This document shows, one piece after another, positions 55,662 to 64,000 of a stretch of 64,000 nucleotides of DNA; the stretch's first letter is position 1; each line of letters starts with the position of its first letter. Position numbers and translations under genes: made by a program. The notes under the pieces were generated by a model. The model had not been told where the DNA came from, searched no databases, and was given only the letters and a program-made list of their open reading frames with translations. The DNA is from Porphyra umbilicalis (taxonomy: Eukaryota; Rhodophyta; Bangiophyceae; Bangiales; Bangiaceae): contig KV918801.1 in assembly GCA_002049455.2 (NCBI GenBank), forward strand, positions 276,343-340,342, written 5' to 3'.

Positions 55662-58235
55662 GTGGCCATAGATTCCTCTTCGGGCGCGGGCGACACCGGC
55701 CGGGCGCGTGTCACGCCGCTGGCGGCCAGCACAGTACGAGGCATCGCGCGCGCGTGTGCAGAGGCCACGCGGCTGCGCGCCGAAGCCGCAGCGGCGTCCA
55801 CGGCGGCGCGCGACGCGGCCGTGGCACTGAAGGCTGCGCGCGAGCGGGAGAAGGACCGCGCGTGGGCCATCGAGACCGGCCGGGAGGCCGGTGCAAAAGA
55901 GGTACTGCGGCGTCAGCGCCTACAAGCCGCCGCGTCGCCCGGCGGCTCAACGGCGGCGGCGCCGGCCCCGGCGATGCAGCTGCAGGTGGGAGCGGTGGCG
56001 GCCGCCCTCAAGACAGGGCAGAAGAAACAGGCGGCGGCTGCCGTCAAGGTGGAGGCGGCGGCCGCCGTGGTGGAGCAGCAGCCTGCGGGCGCGCTGGCGG
56101 CAGCCCTCAAGAACAAGGCGGCGGCCGCCGTCAAGGTGAAGGCGGAGAGGCAGCCGGTCGCGGGCGCGATGGAGGCCGCCGTCAAGGCGGAGGCGGCGGC
56201 CGCCGCGGAGGAGCAGCAGCTCGCGTGCGCCGCAGCGGCCGCCGTAAAGGCGGAGGTGGCGGCCGCCGCGGAGAGGCATCCGCGCGTGGGCGCGGCGGCG
56301 GCCGCCGTCAAGTACCAGGCGGCGGCGGCCGCCGTCAAGGCGAATGCGGAGAGGCAGCCGGTCGCGGGCGCGATGGAGGCCGCCGTCAAGGTGGAGGCGG
56401 CGGCCGCCGTTAAGGCGGAGGCGGCGGCCACCGCGGAGAGGCAGCTTGTCGCGGGCGCGATGGCGGCCGCCGTCAAGGCGGAGGTGGCGGCCGCCGCGGA
56501 GAGGCATCTGCGCGTGGGCGCGGCGGCGGCCGCCGTCAAGTACCAGGCGGCGGCGGTCGCCGTCAAGGCGAATGCGGAGAGGCAGCCGGTCGCGGGCGCG
56601 ATGAAGGCCGCCGTCAAGGTGGAGGCGGCGGCCGCCGTTAAGGCGGAGGCGGCGGCCACCGCGGAGAGGCAGCTTGTCGCGGGCGCGATGGCGGCCGCCG
56701 TCAAGGCGGAGGTGGCGGCCGCCGCGGAGGGGCATCTGCGCGTGGGCGCGGCGGCGGCCGCCGTCAAGTACCAGACGGCGGCGGCCGCCGTCAAGCACAT
56801 GGCGGAGGCCACCTTCAAGGACGAGGTGGCGGCCGCCACGGTGCGGCGGCAGCTGGCAGGAGCTGTGGCGGCCGCCGCGGAGAAGCAGCCCCTCGCGGAC
56901 GCTGCGGCAGCCGCCGTCAAGGCGGTGGCAGCTGCCATCGCCAAGGCAGAGGTGGCGTCCGCGGCGAAGGAGCAGTCGCTAGTGGGAGCGGTGACGGACG
57001 CCGTCAAGGCCGAGGCGGCGGCCGCCGCGGAGGAGCAGCCGCTCGCGGGCGCGGGGGCGGCCGCCGTCGAGGCTGTGGCGGCGGCCGCCATCGAGGCCGA
57101 GACGGGGGAGGTGCAGCCGCTGGCGGGCGCGGTGGCCGCCGCCGTGAAGGTCAAGGCGAAGGCCGTCATCAAGGTCAACGCGGCGGCCATCGTCAAGGCC
57201 GAGACGGCGGCGGCTGCTGCGGACGAGCTGCCGCTCGCGGGCGCGGCAGCGGCCGCTGTTAAGGCCGTTTCCACGGCAGCCGCGGAGGATCAGGCGCTGG
57301 CGGGCGCAGTGGCGGCCGCCTTCAGGGTAAAGGGGGCGGCGGCCGCCGTGGAGGAGCATCCGCTCGCGGGTGCGTTGGCGGCCGCCGTCAAGTCAGAGGC
57401 GGCGTCCTCCGTCAAGACAGAAGCAGCGGCCGCCGTCAAGGCCGTCGCGCAAAGCGGCGCGACGGCCTCGTGCACGTCGTACGAGTCCAAAACGATCTCT
57501 CCTTATTATGCGCCGACGCCCACGATATCGTCGTCGACATCTTGGCTTGTCCCATCCTCGGTGTCAGAATGGTTGCCGTCGGACGACAGTCCGTCGACGT
57601 CTACCGACGCGGAGTTAAAGACGTCGGCCGCCGTCGCGTCGGAGAGCCAGACGTCGGCCACCGTCGCGTCGGTACCCTGGCCAGTGGGTGGCATTGGGCT
57701 CATGCCAGTGACCGACGCTGTGGAGGACATTAATGCCATCGATTGGCGGTCGTCGTGCCAGCGCGTGCTGGCTGGAGCGCGTGCGGGACGCGCCCCTGCA
57801 CCACTGGCGACGGTGGGCACCGGCCTACTGCCTGCTGTTCCCGCTGCCGTGCCGCTGCGGAGTGCCTTCGGGGCTGGGGCGGCGGCAGCTCCTCTCCGCG
57901 GCGCGCCTGGAGCCAGGGCCAAGTCTGCGTTTTCTGTGCAGGTGATGGAGGGCATGAATGTGGCTGTCAAGCCCAAGTCACTGACGTGCTCTTTACGTGA
58001 GCAAGTCGCATGCCACCTCGTCAGCTTTGGTGTGGAGTTGGACGGTCACGCAGCAAGCACTGCACGTGTGCCGCATGCGCCGCATGCCGCTGGTGGGCAA
58101 AGGGATGGTGGCGTGGGGTACGAGTGGTACATGCACGGTCACGGTGGCGGTGACGAGACTGATATTAGGCGCCGTCGTCGGGTACGGGAGCTTGCGGCGT
58201 CCGCCGGGAGGCTCCGAAAGCGCCAGCGTCTGTAG
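55662..58235 (+). CDS. Ala/Lys-rich amphipathic repeat protein
   Basis: The open frame has 857 codons, opening with GTG at 55662, so a spliced 5' exon is likely. Residues about 30-90 form a charged helix. Residues about 110-600 consist of repeats of the form AAAVKAEAAAAAE-(R/E)-QPLAGA, about 25-30 residues each. Three higher-order copies have anchors at 56286, 56514 and 56742, exactly 228 bp (76 codons) apart, and the frame is kept throughout. Such Ala-rich helices with regularly spaced Lys/Glu resemble LEA- or antifreeze-type composition, but that is only a resemblance. The C-terminal 250 residues are different: Ser/Thr-rich, then a compact segment (VMEGMNVAVKPKS, LREQVACHLVSFGVELDGH), His/Gly-rich, ending in a basic helix (DIRRRRRVRELAASAGRLRK). 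I do not recognise the family. Confidence 0.55.
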   Translation: MAIDSSSGAGDTGRARVTPLAASTVRGIARACAEATRLRAEAAAASTAARDAAVALKAAREREKDRAWAIETGREAGAKEVLRRQRLQAAASPGGSTAAAPAPAMQLQVGAVAAALKTGQKKQAAAAVKVEAAAAVVEQQPAGALAAALKNKAAAAVKVKAERQPVAGAMEAAVKAEAAAAAEEQQLACAAAAAVKAEVAAAAERHPRVGAAAAAVKYQAAAAAVKANAERQPVAGAMEAAVKVEAAAAVKAEAAATAERQLVAGAMAAAVKAEVAAAAERHLRVGAAAAAVKYQAAAVAVKANAERQPVAGAMKAAVKVEAAAAVKAEAAATAERQLVAGAMAAAVKAEVAAAAEGHLRVGAAAAAVKYQTAAAAVKHMAEATFKDEVAAATVRRQLAGAVAAAAEKQPLADAAAAAVKAVAAAIAKAEVASAAKEQSLVGAVTDAVKAEAAAAAEEQPLAGAGAAAVEAVAAAAIEAETGEVQPLAGAVAAAVKVKAKAVIKVNAAAIVKAETAAAAADELPLAGAAAAAVKAVSTAAAEDQALAGAVAAAFRVKGAAAAVEEHPLAGALAAAVKSEAASSVKTEAAAAVKAVAQSGATASCTSYESKTISPYYAPTPTISSSTSWLVPSSVSEWLPSDDSPSTSTDAELKTSAAVASESQTSATVASVPWPVGGIGLMPVTDAVEDINAIDWRSSCQRVLAGARAGRAPAPLATVGTGLLPAVPAAVPLRSAFGAGAAAAPLRGAPGARAKSAFSVQVMEGMNVAVKPKSLTCSLREQVACHLVSFGVELDGHAASTARVPHAPHAAGGQRDGGVGYEWYMHGHGGGDETDIRRRRRVRELAASAGRLRKRQRL

Positions 58236-58789
58236 TGCGCCTTGTCCATAGCCTCTGTAGTGCGCTTTGTCTGTGTACCTGGGTGTAGGTGAGAGCGTAC
58301 GCATATTGAGATAGAGCGAGAGACAGTATCAGATGTTCGGAACCTCGGCAGGACATTTGGATCCCTTCCAAATTCGACCGACCCGTCCTCCTGCGGCTTT
58401 TGCGAGGGTGAACTGTAATTCTTTGTATTTCAGCCGATCTCCCAAAACTCCCGCACTGCAACTGTCCCCAAAGTTTTCCCAATCGGCCTCTACGTGGTCG
58501 TAGAGGCTGATTTGACACTCTTTTACCACAGTTGTCATGCGGACATTTTGGGAGAACGGCTGTAGGGCACCCAGCGTGCAGTGGCCCACAATACCATCCC
58601 CTCGTTGGTGCGCCCCTGTGTCGCCGAAGTAGCTGGCCATGTAGGGAAAGAAAAAGCCGCCGCGGAGTCGGGGTCCCCGTCGGACAGGAACAGACGGGGG
58701 TCTCTCCCACCACTGACCGAGTTGCAGCCCACCCTCGGCCCCGCGCTGCTCGCTTGCTAGAGAAGGAGAGGAAAGCACCCCAGTTTGAC
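58236..58789. other. intergenic, no gene seen
   Basis: Mixed composition; short frames on both strands only. Confidence 0.45.
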
Positions 58790-60544
58790 ATGAGCCAGGA
58801 CAAGTTGCAGAGTGTGTTTCCCGCGGTCGCGGCATGCGGCCGCGTAGCGACGTCGTCGGCGCGCACAGTCAGCCGCAAGCAGCCCGTTAAGCTTAGAAAA
58901 GAGCGGGCGGAAGACGGCACTACGGCCTTGGTGCAACCAGCCGCAGGCAAAGAGCCGGCGGCCGCCCGGGGGGCGGCAGCGGGCGCAGCTATTGGCGGAG
59001 CGGCGTGGCGCGCGGCCGCGTGCACGGCGGCACAGCGAGCGACCGCGTGGCGCCTTCGGCGGCGCGCACCATCAGCGGTGAGCCGCCTGCCAACCCCAAA
59101 AATGGGCGGGCGGGACGCTCTGGCGAGGGCCGTGGCCGCCACCGTCGTGCGGGTGGCCGCAGCCGTGGTGTCTGCCGCCGCTGTCGGGGCGGCGGCGGGC
59201 ACAGCTACTGGCGGAGCGGCCTGGCGCACGGCCGCATGCACGGCGGCACAGCGAGCGGCCGCGTGGCGCCTTCGGCGGCGCGCACCGTCAGCGGTGAGCC
59301 GCCCGCCGACCCCAAAATTTGGCGGGCGGGACGCGCCGGCGGGGGCCGTGGCCGCCCCCGTTGTGGGGGCGGCCGTAGCTGTGGTGTCTGCCGCCGCTCT
59401 CGGGGCGGCGGCGGGCACAGCTATTGGCGAAGCGGCGTGGCACGCGGCCGCGTGCACGGCGGCACAGCGAGCGGCCGCGTGGCGCCTTCGGCGGCGCGCA
59501 CCGTCAGCGGTGAGCCGCTCGCCGACCCCAAAAATGGGCGGGTGGGACGCGCCGGTGGGGGCCGTGGCCACCACCGTCGTGCGGGCGGCCGCAGCCGTGG
59601 TGTCTGCCGCCGCTCTCGGGGCGGCGGCGGGCACAGCTATTGGCGAAGCGGCGTGGCACGCGGCCGCGTGCACGGCGGCACAGCGAGCGGCCGCGTGGCG
59701 CCTTCGGCGGCGCGCACCGTCAGCGGTGAGCCGCTCGCCGACCCCAAAAATGGGCGGGCGGGACGCTCTGGCGAGGGCCGTGGCCGCCACCGTCGTGCGG
59801 GTGGCCGCAGCCGTGGTGTCTGCCGCCGCTGTCGGGGCGGCGGCGGGCACAGCTACTGGCGGTGCGGCGTGGCGCGCGGCCGCATGCACGGAGGCACAGC
59901 GAGCGACCGCGTGGCGCCTTCGGCGGCGCGCACCGTCAGCGGTGAGCCGCCCGCCAACCCCAAACCTGGGCGGGCGGGACGCGCTGGCGAGGGCCGTCGC
60001 CGCCACCGTCGTGCGGGCGGCCGCAGCCGTGGTGTCTGCCACCGCTCTCGGGGCGGCGGCGGGCACAGCTATTGGCGGGACGGCGTGGCGCACGGCCGCG
60101 TGCACGGCGGCACAGCGAGCGGCCGCGTGGCGCCTTCGGCGGCGCGCACCCTCAGCTGTTGGGCGCCTGCCAACTTCAAAAATGGGCGGGCCGGACGCGC
60201 TGGCGAGGGCCGTGGCCGCCACCGTCGTGCGGGTGGCTGCGGCCGCTTTTGGGGCGGGTGGATCCACTGCTACGTGGGCGGTGGAGCGGCCCGCGGCCGG
60301 CCGCGTTTCGTCTTCCGTGGGGCGCACCGTGAGCCGTGCGCCGCCCGCCCAGAATGCTGGCGACGACTCGCGCGGGGGGTGCGGAATTGGCCGCTTTGTA
60401 GGAGGCCACAAGATCGGCGGCCAGGGGGCCACAAGTGCCGCGCGCGGCTGCTTGGCGGCGTCCATGGGGCACGGCGTGAGAGACGCGCCGCCTCCCCAGC
60501 TGGCAATGAGAAGCGCAGGGGGCACGGCCGCGGACGCGGCGTAG
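58790..60544 (+). CDS. Possible repeat protein encoded across the 216-bp array
   Basis: From the ATG at 58790 (MSQDKLQSVFPAV) a 584-codon frame covers the array. Each 72-residue unit has a hydrophobic Ala/Val-rich helix (ALARAVAATVVR.AAAVVSAAA) and a basic part with WRLRRRAPSAVSR. A second plus-strand frame (59005-60588) and a minus-strand frame (58165-60810) are also open across the array, so the coding strand cannot be decided by openness alone. This frame is favoured slightly by its ATG and non-repetitive N-terminus. No family recognised. Confidence 0.3.
   Translation: MSQDKLQSVFPAVAACGRVATSSARTVSRKQPVKLRKERAEDGTTALVQPAAGKEPAAARGAAAGAAIGGAAWRAAACTAAQRATAWRLRRRAPSAVSRLPTPKMGGRDALARAVAATVVRVAAAVVSAAAVGAAAGTATGGAAWRTAACTAAQRAAAWRLRRRAPSAVSRPPTPKFGGRDAPAGAVAAPVVGAAVAVVSAAALGAAAGTAIGEAAWHAAACTAAQRAAAWRLRRRAPSAVSRSPTPKMGGWDAPVGAVATTVVRAAAAVVSAAALGAAAGTAIGEAAWHAAACTAAQRAAAWRLRRRAPSAVSRSPTPKMGGRDALARAVAATVVRVAAAVVSAAAVGAAAGTATGGAAWRAAACTEAQRATAWRLRRRAPSAVSRPPTPNLGGRDALARAVAATVVRAAAAVVSATALGAAAGTAIGGTAWRTAACTAAQRAAAWRLRRRAPSAVGRLPTSKMGGPDALARAVAATVVRVAAAAFGAGGSTATWAVERPAAGRVSSSVGRTVSRAPPAQNAGDDSRGGCGIGRFVGGHKIGGQGATSAARGCLAASMGHGVRDAPPPQLAMRSAGGTAADAA
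58965..60250. repeat. Six-copy 216-bp tandem array
   Basis: The anchor TCAGCGGTGAGCCG, preceded by GCGCGCACC, falls at 59071, 59287, 59503, 59719, 59935 and 60151, each step exactly 216 bp (72 codons). No unit gains or loses a base, unlike the 136-bp satellite at 29880-31100. Retention of an exact multiple of three points to a coding constraint or very recent amplification. Confidence 0.85.
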
Positions 60545-61727
60545 GCGGCCTCACAGGTGGCGGCAGTGCGCCCCGGCACCGTCCTTGAGCGCACATCCCG
60601 GCCCGCGGCCGCGTCGCCGCGGCCGCGGCTGCGGCGCACACCGTCAGCACCGCGCCGCCCGCCAAGCTGGCAACGAAGAGCGCATGGGGCGCGGTGGCCA
60701 TGCGTGATCAGTCGGTCATCAGCGACCGTATTACTGCTGCGGCTCGTCGGGCCGACTGTCAGCCGCGAGCCGCGTGCGATGTGAAGCACACAAGTCGGCG
60801 GAGGTTTCACCGCGCACGCGGCTACGGATTCCCCTGCGTTCGGCTTGAGCCATGCGAGCGGTGCACCCCTGCGCTAGACGGCGGGCATCGGTGCCTTCGT
60901 GCGTGCGTGGCCTCGTGATGCCGACCGTGAGCCAACGGGCGATGCGTCTCAACAGTGTCCGTCGAAACACTGACGGAAGAGGTCGCATTGGTGAGCGCGC
61001 TTGAGAGTATAATTGATCGTGAGACAGCCGCGGCTCACCCAATCAGATTTTGCGTCGCCCAACAGAGTGACTCAGTCGTGCATTGCTTGACGGAGATCTG
61101 ACAATCATCTCGTGACAACCCGTGGGCCCGGACCCCTGATCACCTGTTCTATTCGTGATGACGATGGGGTGATTGAGCATCACGAGATATCTGGCCAGAT
61201 CCGGGCATGCGGCCAGCACGCTGAAACGACACGCGATTGGATGGAACGGGATTTTGGCATCCACAGACTAGGACCACGCTGACGTGCCCGTCGTGTGACG
61301 ACCGTGGTCCGCAGTGTATGCGACACCATTACGTCTGGTGTGACCCCTTGGGCCACCAACCTACATCACCACGGGACCGCCAAGGTGGGCCCGCCCGCTG
61401 GCGTGGGCCACAAGTCGAGAACGCCCAGGTGCGCCCCTCCGCGCGGTCGTGCACTGGGGGTCGGAGGCAGCAGAAACAGTGGCGGCCGCAGCGTAGCAGC
61501 CGCCTACCTGGTCCCCGCGCGTGGGTTCCAAGCGTCACCCATCCCCACGGCGGCCTGCGACGTCACGCCTGCGCGTGTCACGGCTGCGACCGTCTAAGCG
61601 GCGCTGGAGTGAGCTTTATTCGGTGACGAGCCTGTCTTTGTGAAGGATATGCGAACGGACGTGGGCGACCGCATCGTTCTCATTTCCATCGACCGACGGA
61701 CTCCCCCGCCACCACGTGCCCGTGCGC
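60545..61727. other. intergenic, no supported gene
   Basis: 60545-60840 is GC-rich; 60840-61620 has mixed composition and short frames. Nothing recognisable. Confidence 0.45.
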
Positions 61728-63170
61728 ATGTTGCCGCCACGGACCTCGCACGCGAGCCCGCGCACTGTTCCCCCCGCTCCACCCCGACATGGAGTGCCCC
61801 CCCCCCCCCCGCCGCCGCCGCCGCCTCTGCCGAGGCGTCCGCACTGGTGTTATGGGCCTCCGCTGCCCTATATCAGCAGGACGCAGCGCCGGCGCGGGCT
61901 GCGTCAGCTGTCTACCATGTGCCGACGGGCGCAGGACATCGGCCCGCAGCACCCCTTGTGCCCTCCCGAGTGTGTGTGTCCGTGGGCAGCGGGGAGGACT
62001 TGGCGGGCGCCGCGGCCGCGGGCACGACAGAGCCGCGAGCACGCGACTCACACGCCAGCCGGAGCGTCATCGCGGCCGCCGTCGCGGCGTCAGCAGCCGC
62101 TGCGGCCGCCCGCGCGGCCGCCGCAGCCGCTGTGGTCGCCGCCCGCTGCTCAACCTCACGCGGGCCACCGAGACTACCACAACGTGCCGCCACCCCAGCG
62201 GGAGCCTCAGCACCGGTGGGGTTCGCCGCGCGCGGCGCACGGCCCCCACTTTGCCCCTCCTCTGCGGTGGGGAGGCTCCAACCCGCCGTGTTATCTTCCT
62301 CGCCGTTCCCCTCCTCGCTGGCAGTCTGTCCACGCGGGACACGACCACCCTCGTGTGTCTCCTCCTCGCTGGGGTCCTCTTCAACCTGCCCACACTCCCC
62401 CCCGTGTATCTCCTCCTGGCTGGGGTCCTCCCCGACCGGCGTACGGCGCCCCCCGCCGGTCCCCTCCTCGCTGGAACCCGCGGTACGAGACACAAGCGCG
62501 ACAGGACGACAATTGTCGGCCGCCCGAGTGGCGGCCGCGGGAGCAGCGGCAGCACCCGCTGACGCCTCCGTCATCGCGGCCGCAGACGCCGCCGTGGATG
62601 CAGCCGCTGTACATGCGCGAGCGAACGCCGACGCCTCCAAGGACGCAAGCGGCGTCGGCGCGGCCGGGGACACCGCCGCCGACGGTGCAGGCGGCGGACG
62701 CGTCGCGGCCGCCGACCGCACCACCACGGCCGCCAACGCCACCGCCGCCCTCAGAGGCTGCCACGACGACGCCAGCAACACCATTGGCGCCGGTGCCCGG
62801 TACAAGGCGGCAGTCGTCTCCGACGCCGGCGACACATACGGCCGCTACACGGCCGCCGACGCCGTCGCCGCTTTCACCGCAGGCGGCCGCCACAAGGCGG
62901 CCGACTCCTTCACTAACGCCGTCCCAGTCACCGACGCCGACGGCGACGACCAGGACGGCGGTGGACGGGACCGATTCGTCCGAGTGGGACCTCTGGCCGC
63001 GCACGGGTTTTCCTTCGGCGCTGCTGCCAAGGCCGCCTCCAGTGGACCCGTCAGTATGGGCCGCGGAGGTGTCGGCCGAGTGGAGGAGACAGTTCCATCG
63101 GGACCCCCCGCCGGCCAGCGACGACAACGTCGGCCCGAAGCGGACGCCTACGTCGTCGCCCCGGGAGTGA
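61728..63170 (+). CDS. Pro-rich protein with one CPWA cysteine module
   Basis: From the ATG at 61728 the frame encodes 480 residues. Another frame (61640-63478) is open over the same DNA, but only this one contains the CPWA module seen in the protein at 33819-34685: Cys65-x12-Cys78-P-x2-Cys82-x-Cys84-PWA, with GPQHPLCPPE matching GPHHPTCPPW there. The first Cys of the module is Ser here (LSTMC against ICTLC). Downstream, residues about 175-260 hold five PPRW-type repeats (RSPPRW, RVSPPRWG, RVSPPGWG), and the remainder is Pro/Thr-rich. The frame ends 143 bp before the SANT-like frame opens, so a splice or frame change probably links the two. It is likely transposon-encoded, as at the other locus. 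Confidence 0.5.
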   Translation: MLPPRTSHASPRTVPPAPPRHGVPPPPPPPPPPLPRRPHWCYGPPLPYISRTQRRRGLRQLSTMCRRAQDIGPQHPLCPPECVCPWAAGRTWRAPRPRARQSREHATHTPAGASSRPPSRRQQPLRPPARPPQPLWSPPAAQPHAGHRDYHNVPPPQREPQHRWGSPRAAHGPHFAPPLRWGGSNPPCYLPRRSPPRWQSVHAGHDHPRVSPPRWGPLQPAHTPPRVSPPGWGPPRPAYGAPRRSPPRWNPRYETQARQDDNCRPPEWRPREQRQHPLTPPSSRPQTPPWMQPLYMRERTPTPPRTQAASARPGTPPPTVQAADASRPPTAPPRPPTPPPPSEAATTTPATPLAPVPGTRRQSSPTPATHTAATRPPTPSPLSPQAAATRRPTPSLTPSQSPTPTATTRTAVDGTDSSEWDLWPRTGFPSALLPRPPPVDPSVWAAEVSAEWRRQFHRDPPPASDDNVGPKRTPTSSPRE

Positions 63171-63312
63171 CACCCCCCACGGCGGCCGCTGCGGCCGCGG
63201 CGCCTGCGGCCGCAGTCCCAGAAGATGCGGCCGCGGCGGCCGCTGCCAACCCCAATGTGCGGGAGGTGACGATGGCGGCGGCTGATGCGGATGCAAGTCG
63301 GCGGGCCAGTGA

Positions 63313-64000
63313 GGCCCTGGAGCTGGTGGGCCCCGTCCCAAAGAAGGGAAGCACAAGCAGCATCGCGTGGAGCCCGGAAAGGGGTGGGCGCAGGCGACCA
63401 ACGATCCTGTGCTGGGGACATGCCAAGGCATGCAGGCGTTTTTTGACAAGATGGTCGTCAACAATCGGGTATGTATGATCAAGGCGGAGCTACCGGACCT
63501 GGACAAGCGCCTCGAACGGACGGACAAGCGCGTGGAAAGGATGCTTCGCTATGACATCACCAACGCTGTGCACAACCTCAACGGGTGTCTTATCAGCGTG
63601 CACCAGCGCGAGCTCACGGGGTCTCCGAGCGAGGCCGACCTCGATATGGCGGCCGTCGCGGTGTACAACTCCAAGGACCCGTACGCCGGCATCCGGCGCG
63701 AGGAGACAGCAACTCAGTGCATGTTCTACCTCGTGTGGACGTACGTTCGCCACTTCCCCAAGTTCAGCCCAGAGTCATCCATCCAGGCGCTGAAGAATAT
63801 GGGGTACAAGGTGTGCGGCGACCCAAGCCTGACAGCGACGGACGACGACGACGCCAACGGCAACCGCAAGCGGTCGGCTACTGGCGCTCAAATGTCGGAG
63901 CTTCCCGCTGGTACCAGGGCCGCCAAGGCTGCCGTGCGGCGCGAGGCGCGCGAAGCAGCAGAGCAAGCGCGTGTCTCGGAGGCGCACATCAGCGCCCTCT
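63313..64000 (+). CDS. SANT/Myb-like partner ORF of a third PIF/Harbinger-type element, partial
   Basis: The frame opens after a TGA at 63310 and runs off the window end. It encodes GWAQATNDPVLGTCQGMQ then FFDKM, matching the W...DP..GT.Q....F pattern of the NAM-associated/SANT-like domain. A second block, RELTGSPSEADLDMA ... DPYAGI ... LVWTYVRHFPKF, aligns with RLTGNPTMADLFNA ... SPYEGF ... LWNILKQLDRF of the partner at 31897-33900. The end of the visible part is an Ala/Arg/Glu helix (RAAKAAVRREAREAAEQAR). There is no ATG before the domain, so its 5' part must come from upstream, most likely from the CPWA ORF. The corresponding transposase should lie beyond 64000, on the opposite strand if the arrangement of the other two loci holds. 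Confidence 0.7.

Noticed and set aside
58165-60810. 881-codon minus-strand ORF across the 216-bp array
   Set aside because: It is open mainly because the array lacks stops in several frames; there is no conserved non-repetitive domain. It remains an alternative to the plus-strand model.
61640-63478. 612-codon Ala-rich ORF overlapping the CPWA frame
   Set aside because: The overlapping frame contains a cysteine module conserved at another locus, which this frame does not; its Ala content follows from shifted Pro/Arg codons.
1-64000. CRISPR arrays or bacterial gene clusters
   Set aside because: Tandem repeats here have no unique equal-length spacers, and spliced genes plus eIF2-gamma show eukaryotic DNA.

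Overview
The window reads as GC-rich eukaryotic nuclear DNA. Coding frames are long and mostly intron-poor, but clear GT-AG introns occur (for example 21153-21286 and the four-exon model at 51041-52299). Proteins are full of Ala, Pro, Gly and Arg tracts, and most of the window is transposons, their remnants and GC-rich tandem repeats. No bacterial operon logic, tRNA, rRNA or CRISPR array was seen. A compact algal genome, perhaps a bangiophyte red alga (Porphyra/Pyropia type), would fit the composition, the intronless eIF2-gamma gene and the secreted Hint (hedgehog-type autoprocessing) protein. That assignment is inference, not proof.

Layout. 0-10 kb: a broken Cys-rich gene (387-1418, minus), then a dead PIF/Harbinger-type element with a SANT/Myb-like partner ORF (5331-6466, plus) facing a transposase with three lesions (7644-9184, minus) and a 39-bp minisatellite between them. 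10-19 kb: small foldback repeats and an unrecognised protein with a coiled coil and an acidic tail (14203-17235, minus), divided by one in-frame TAG. 19-24 kb: a large intron-containing DDE-type transposase pseudogene (Plavaka/CACTA-like by impression). 25-26 kb: a predicted secreted protein made of 29-residue four-Cys repeats.

27-35 kb: a second PIF/Harbinger-type pair in which both ORFs are intact (transposase 27736-29184 plus; SANT-like partner 31897-33900 minus). A 136-bp satellite lies between them. The partner is preceded by an ORF with two copies of an unfamiliar Cys module ending in CPWA. The same module, again upstream of a SANT-like ORF, recurs at the right edge (61728 to beyond 64000). 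35-40 kb: a 447-bp near-identical direct repeat brackets low-complexity DNA and a small interrupted helical gene. 41-47 kb: a 2.3-kb element with 9-bp flanking duplications contains a 759-bp TA-flanked inverted-repeat element. It is followed by a 3.1-kb palindrome made of two diverged copies of one transposon joined end to end.

47-64 kb is richest in cellular genes: the Hint protein (47305-48546), a multi-exon coiled-coil gene (51041-52299), intronless eIF2-gamma (52753-54147, minus), an Ala/Lys-rich repeat protein (55662-58235), a 216-bp coding-compatible tandem array (58965-60250), and the partial CPWA/SANT pair. Beyond the transposase-partner pairs, no functional cooperation between neighbours can be inferred.
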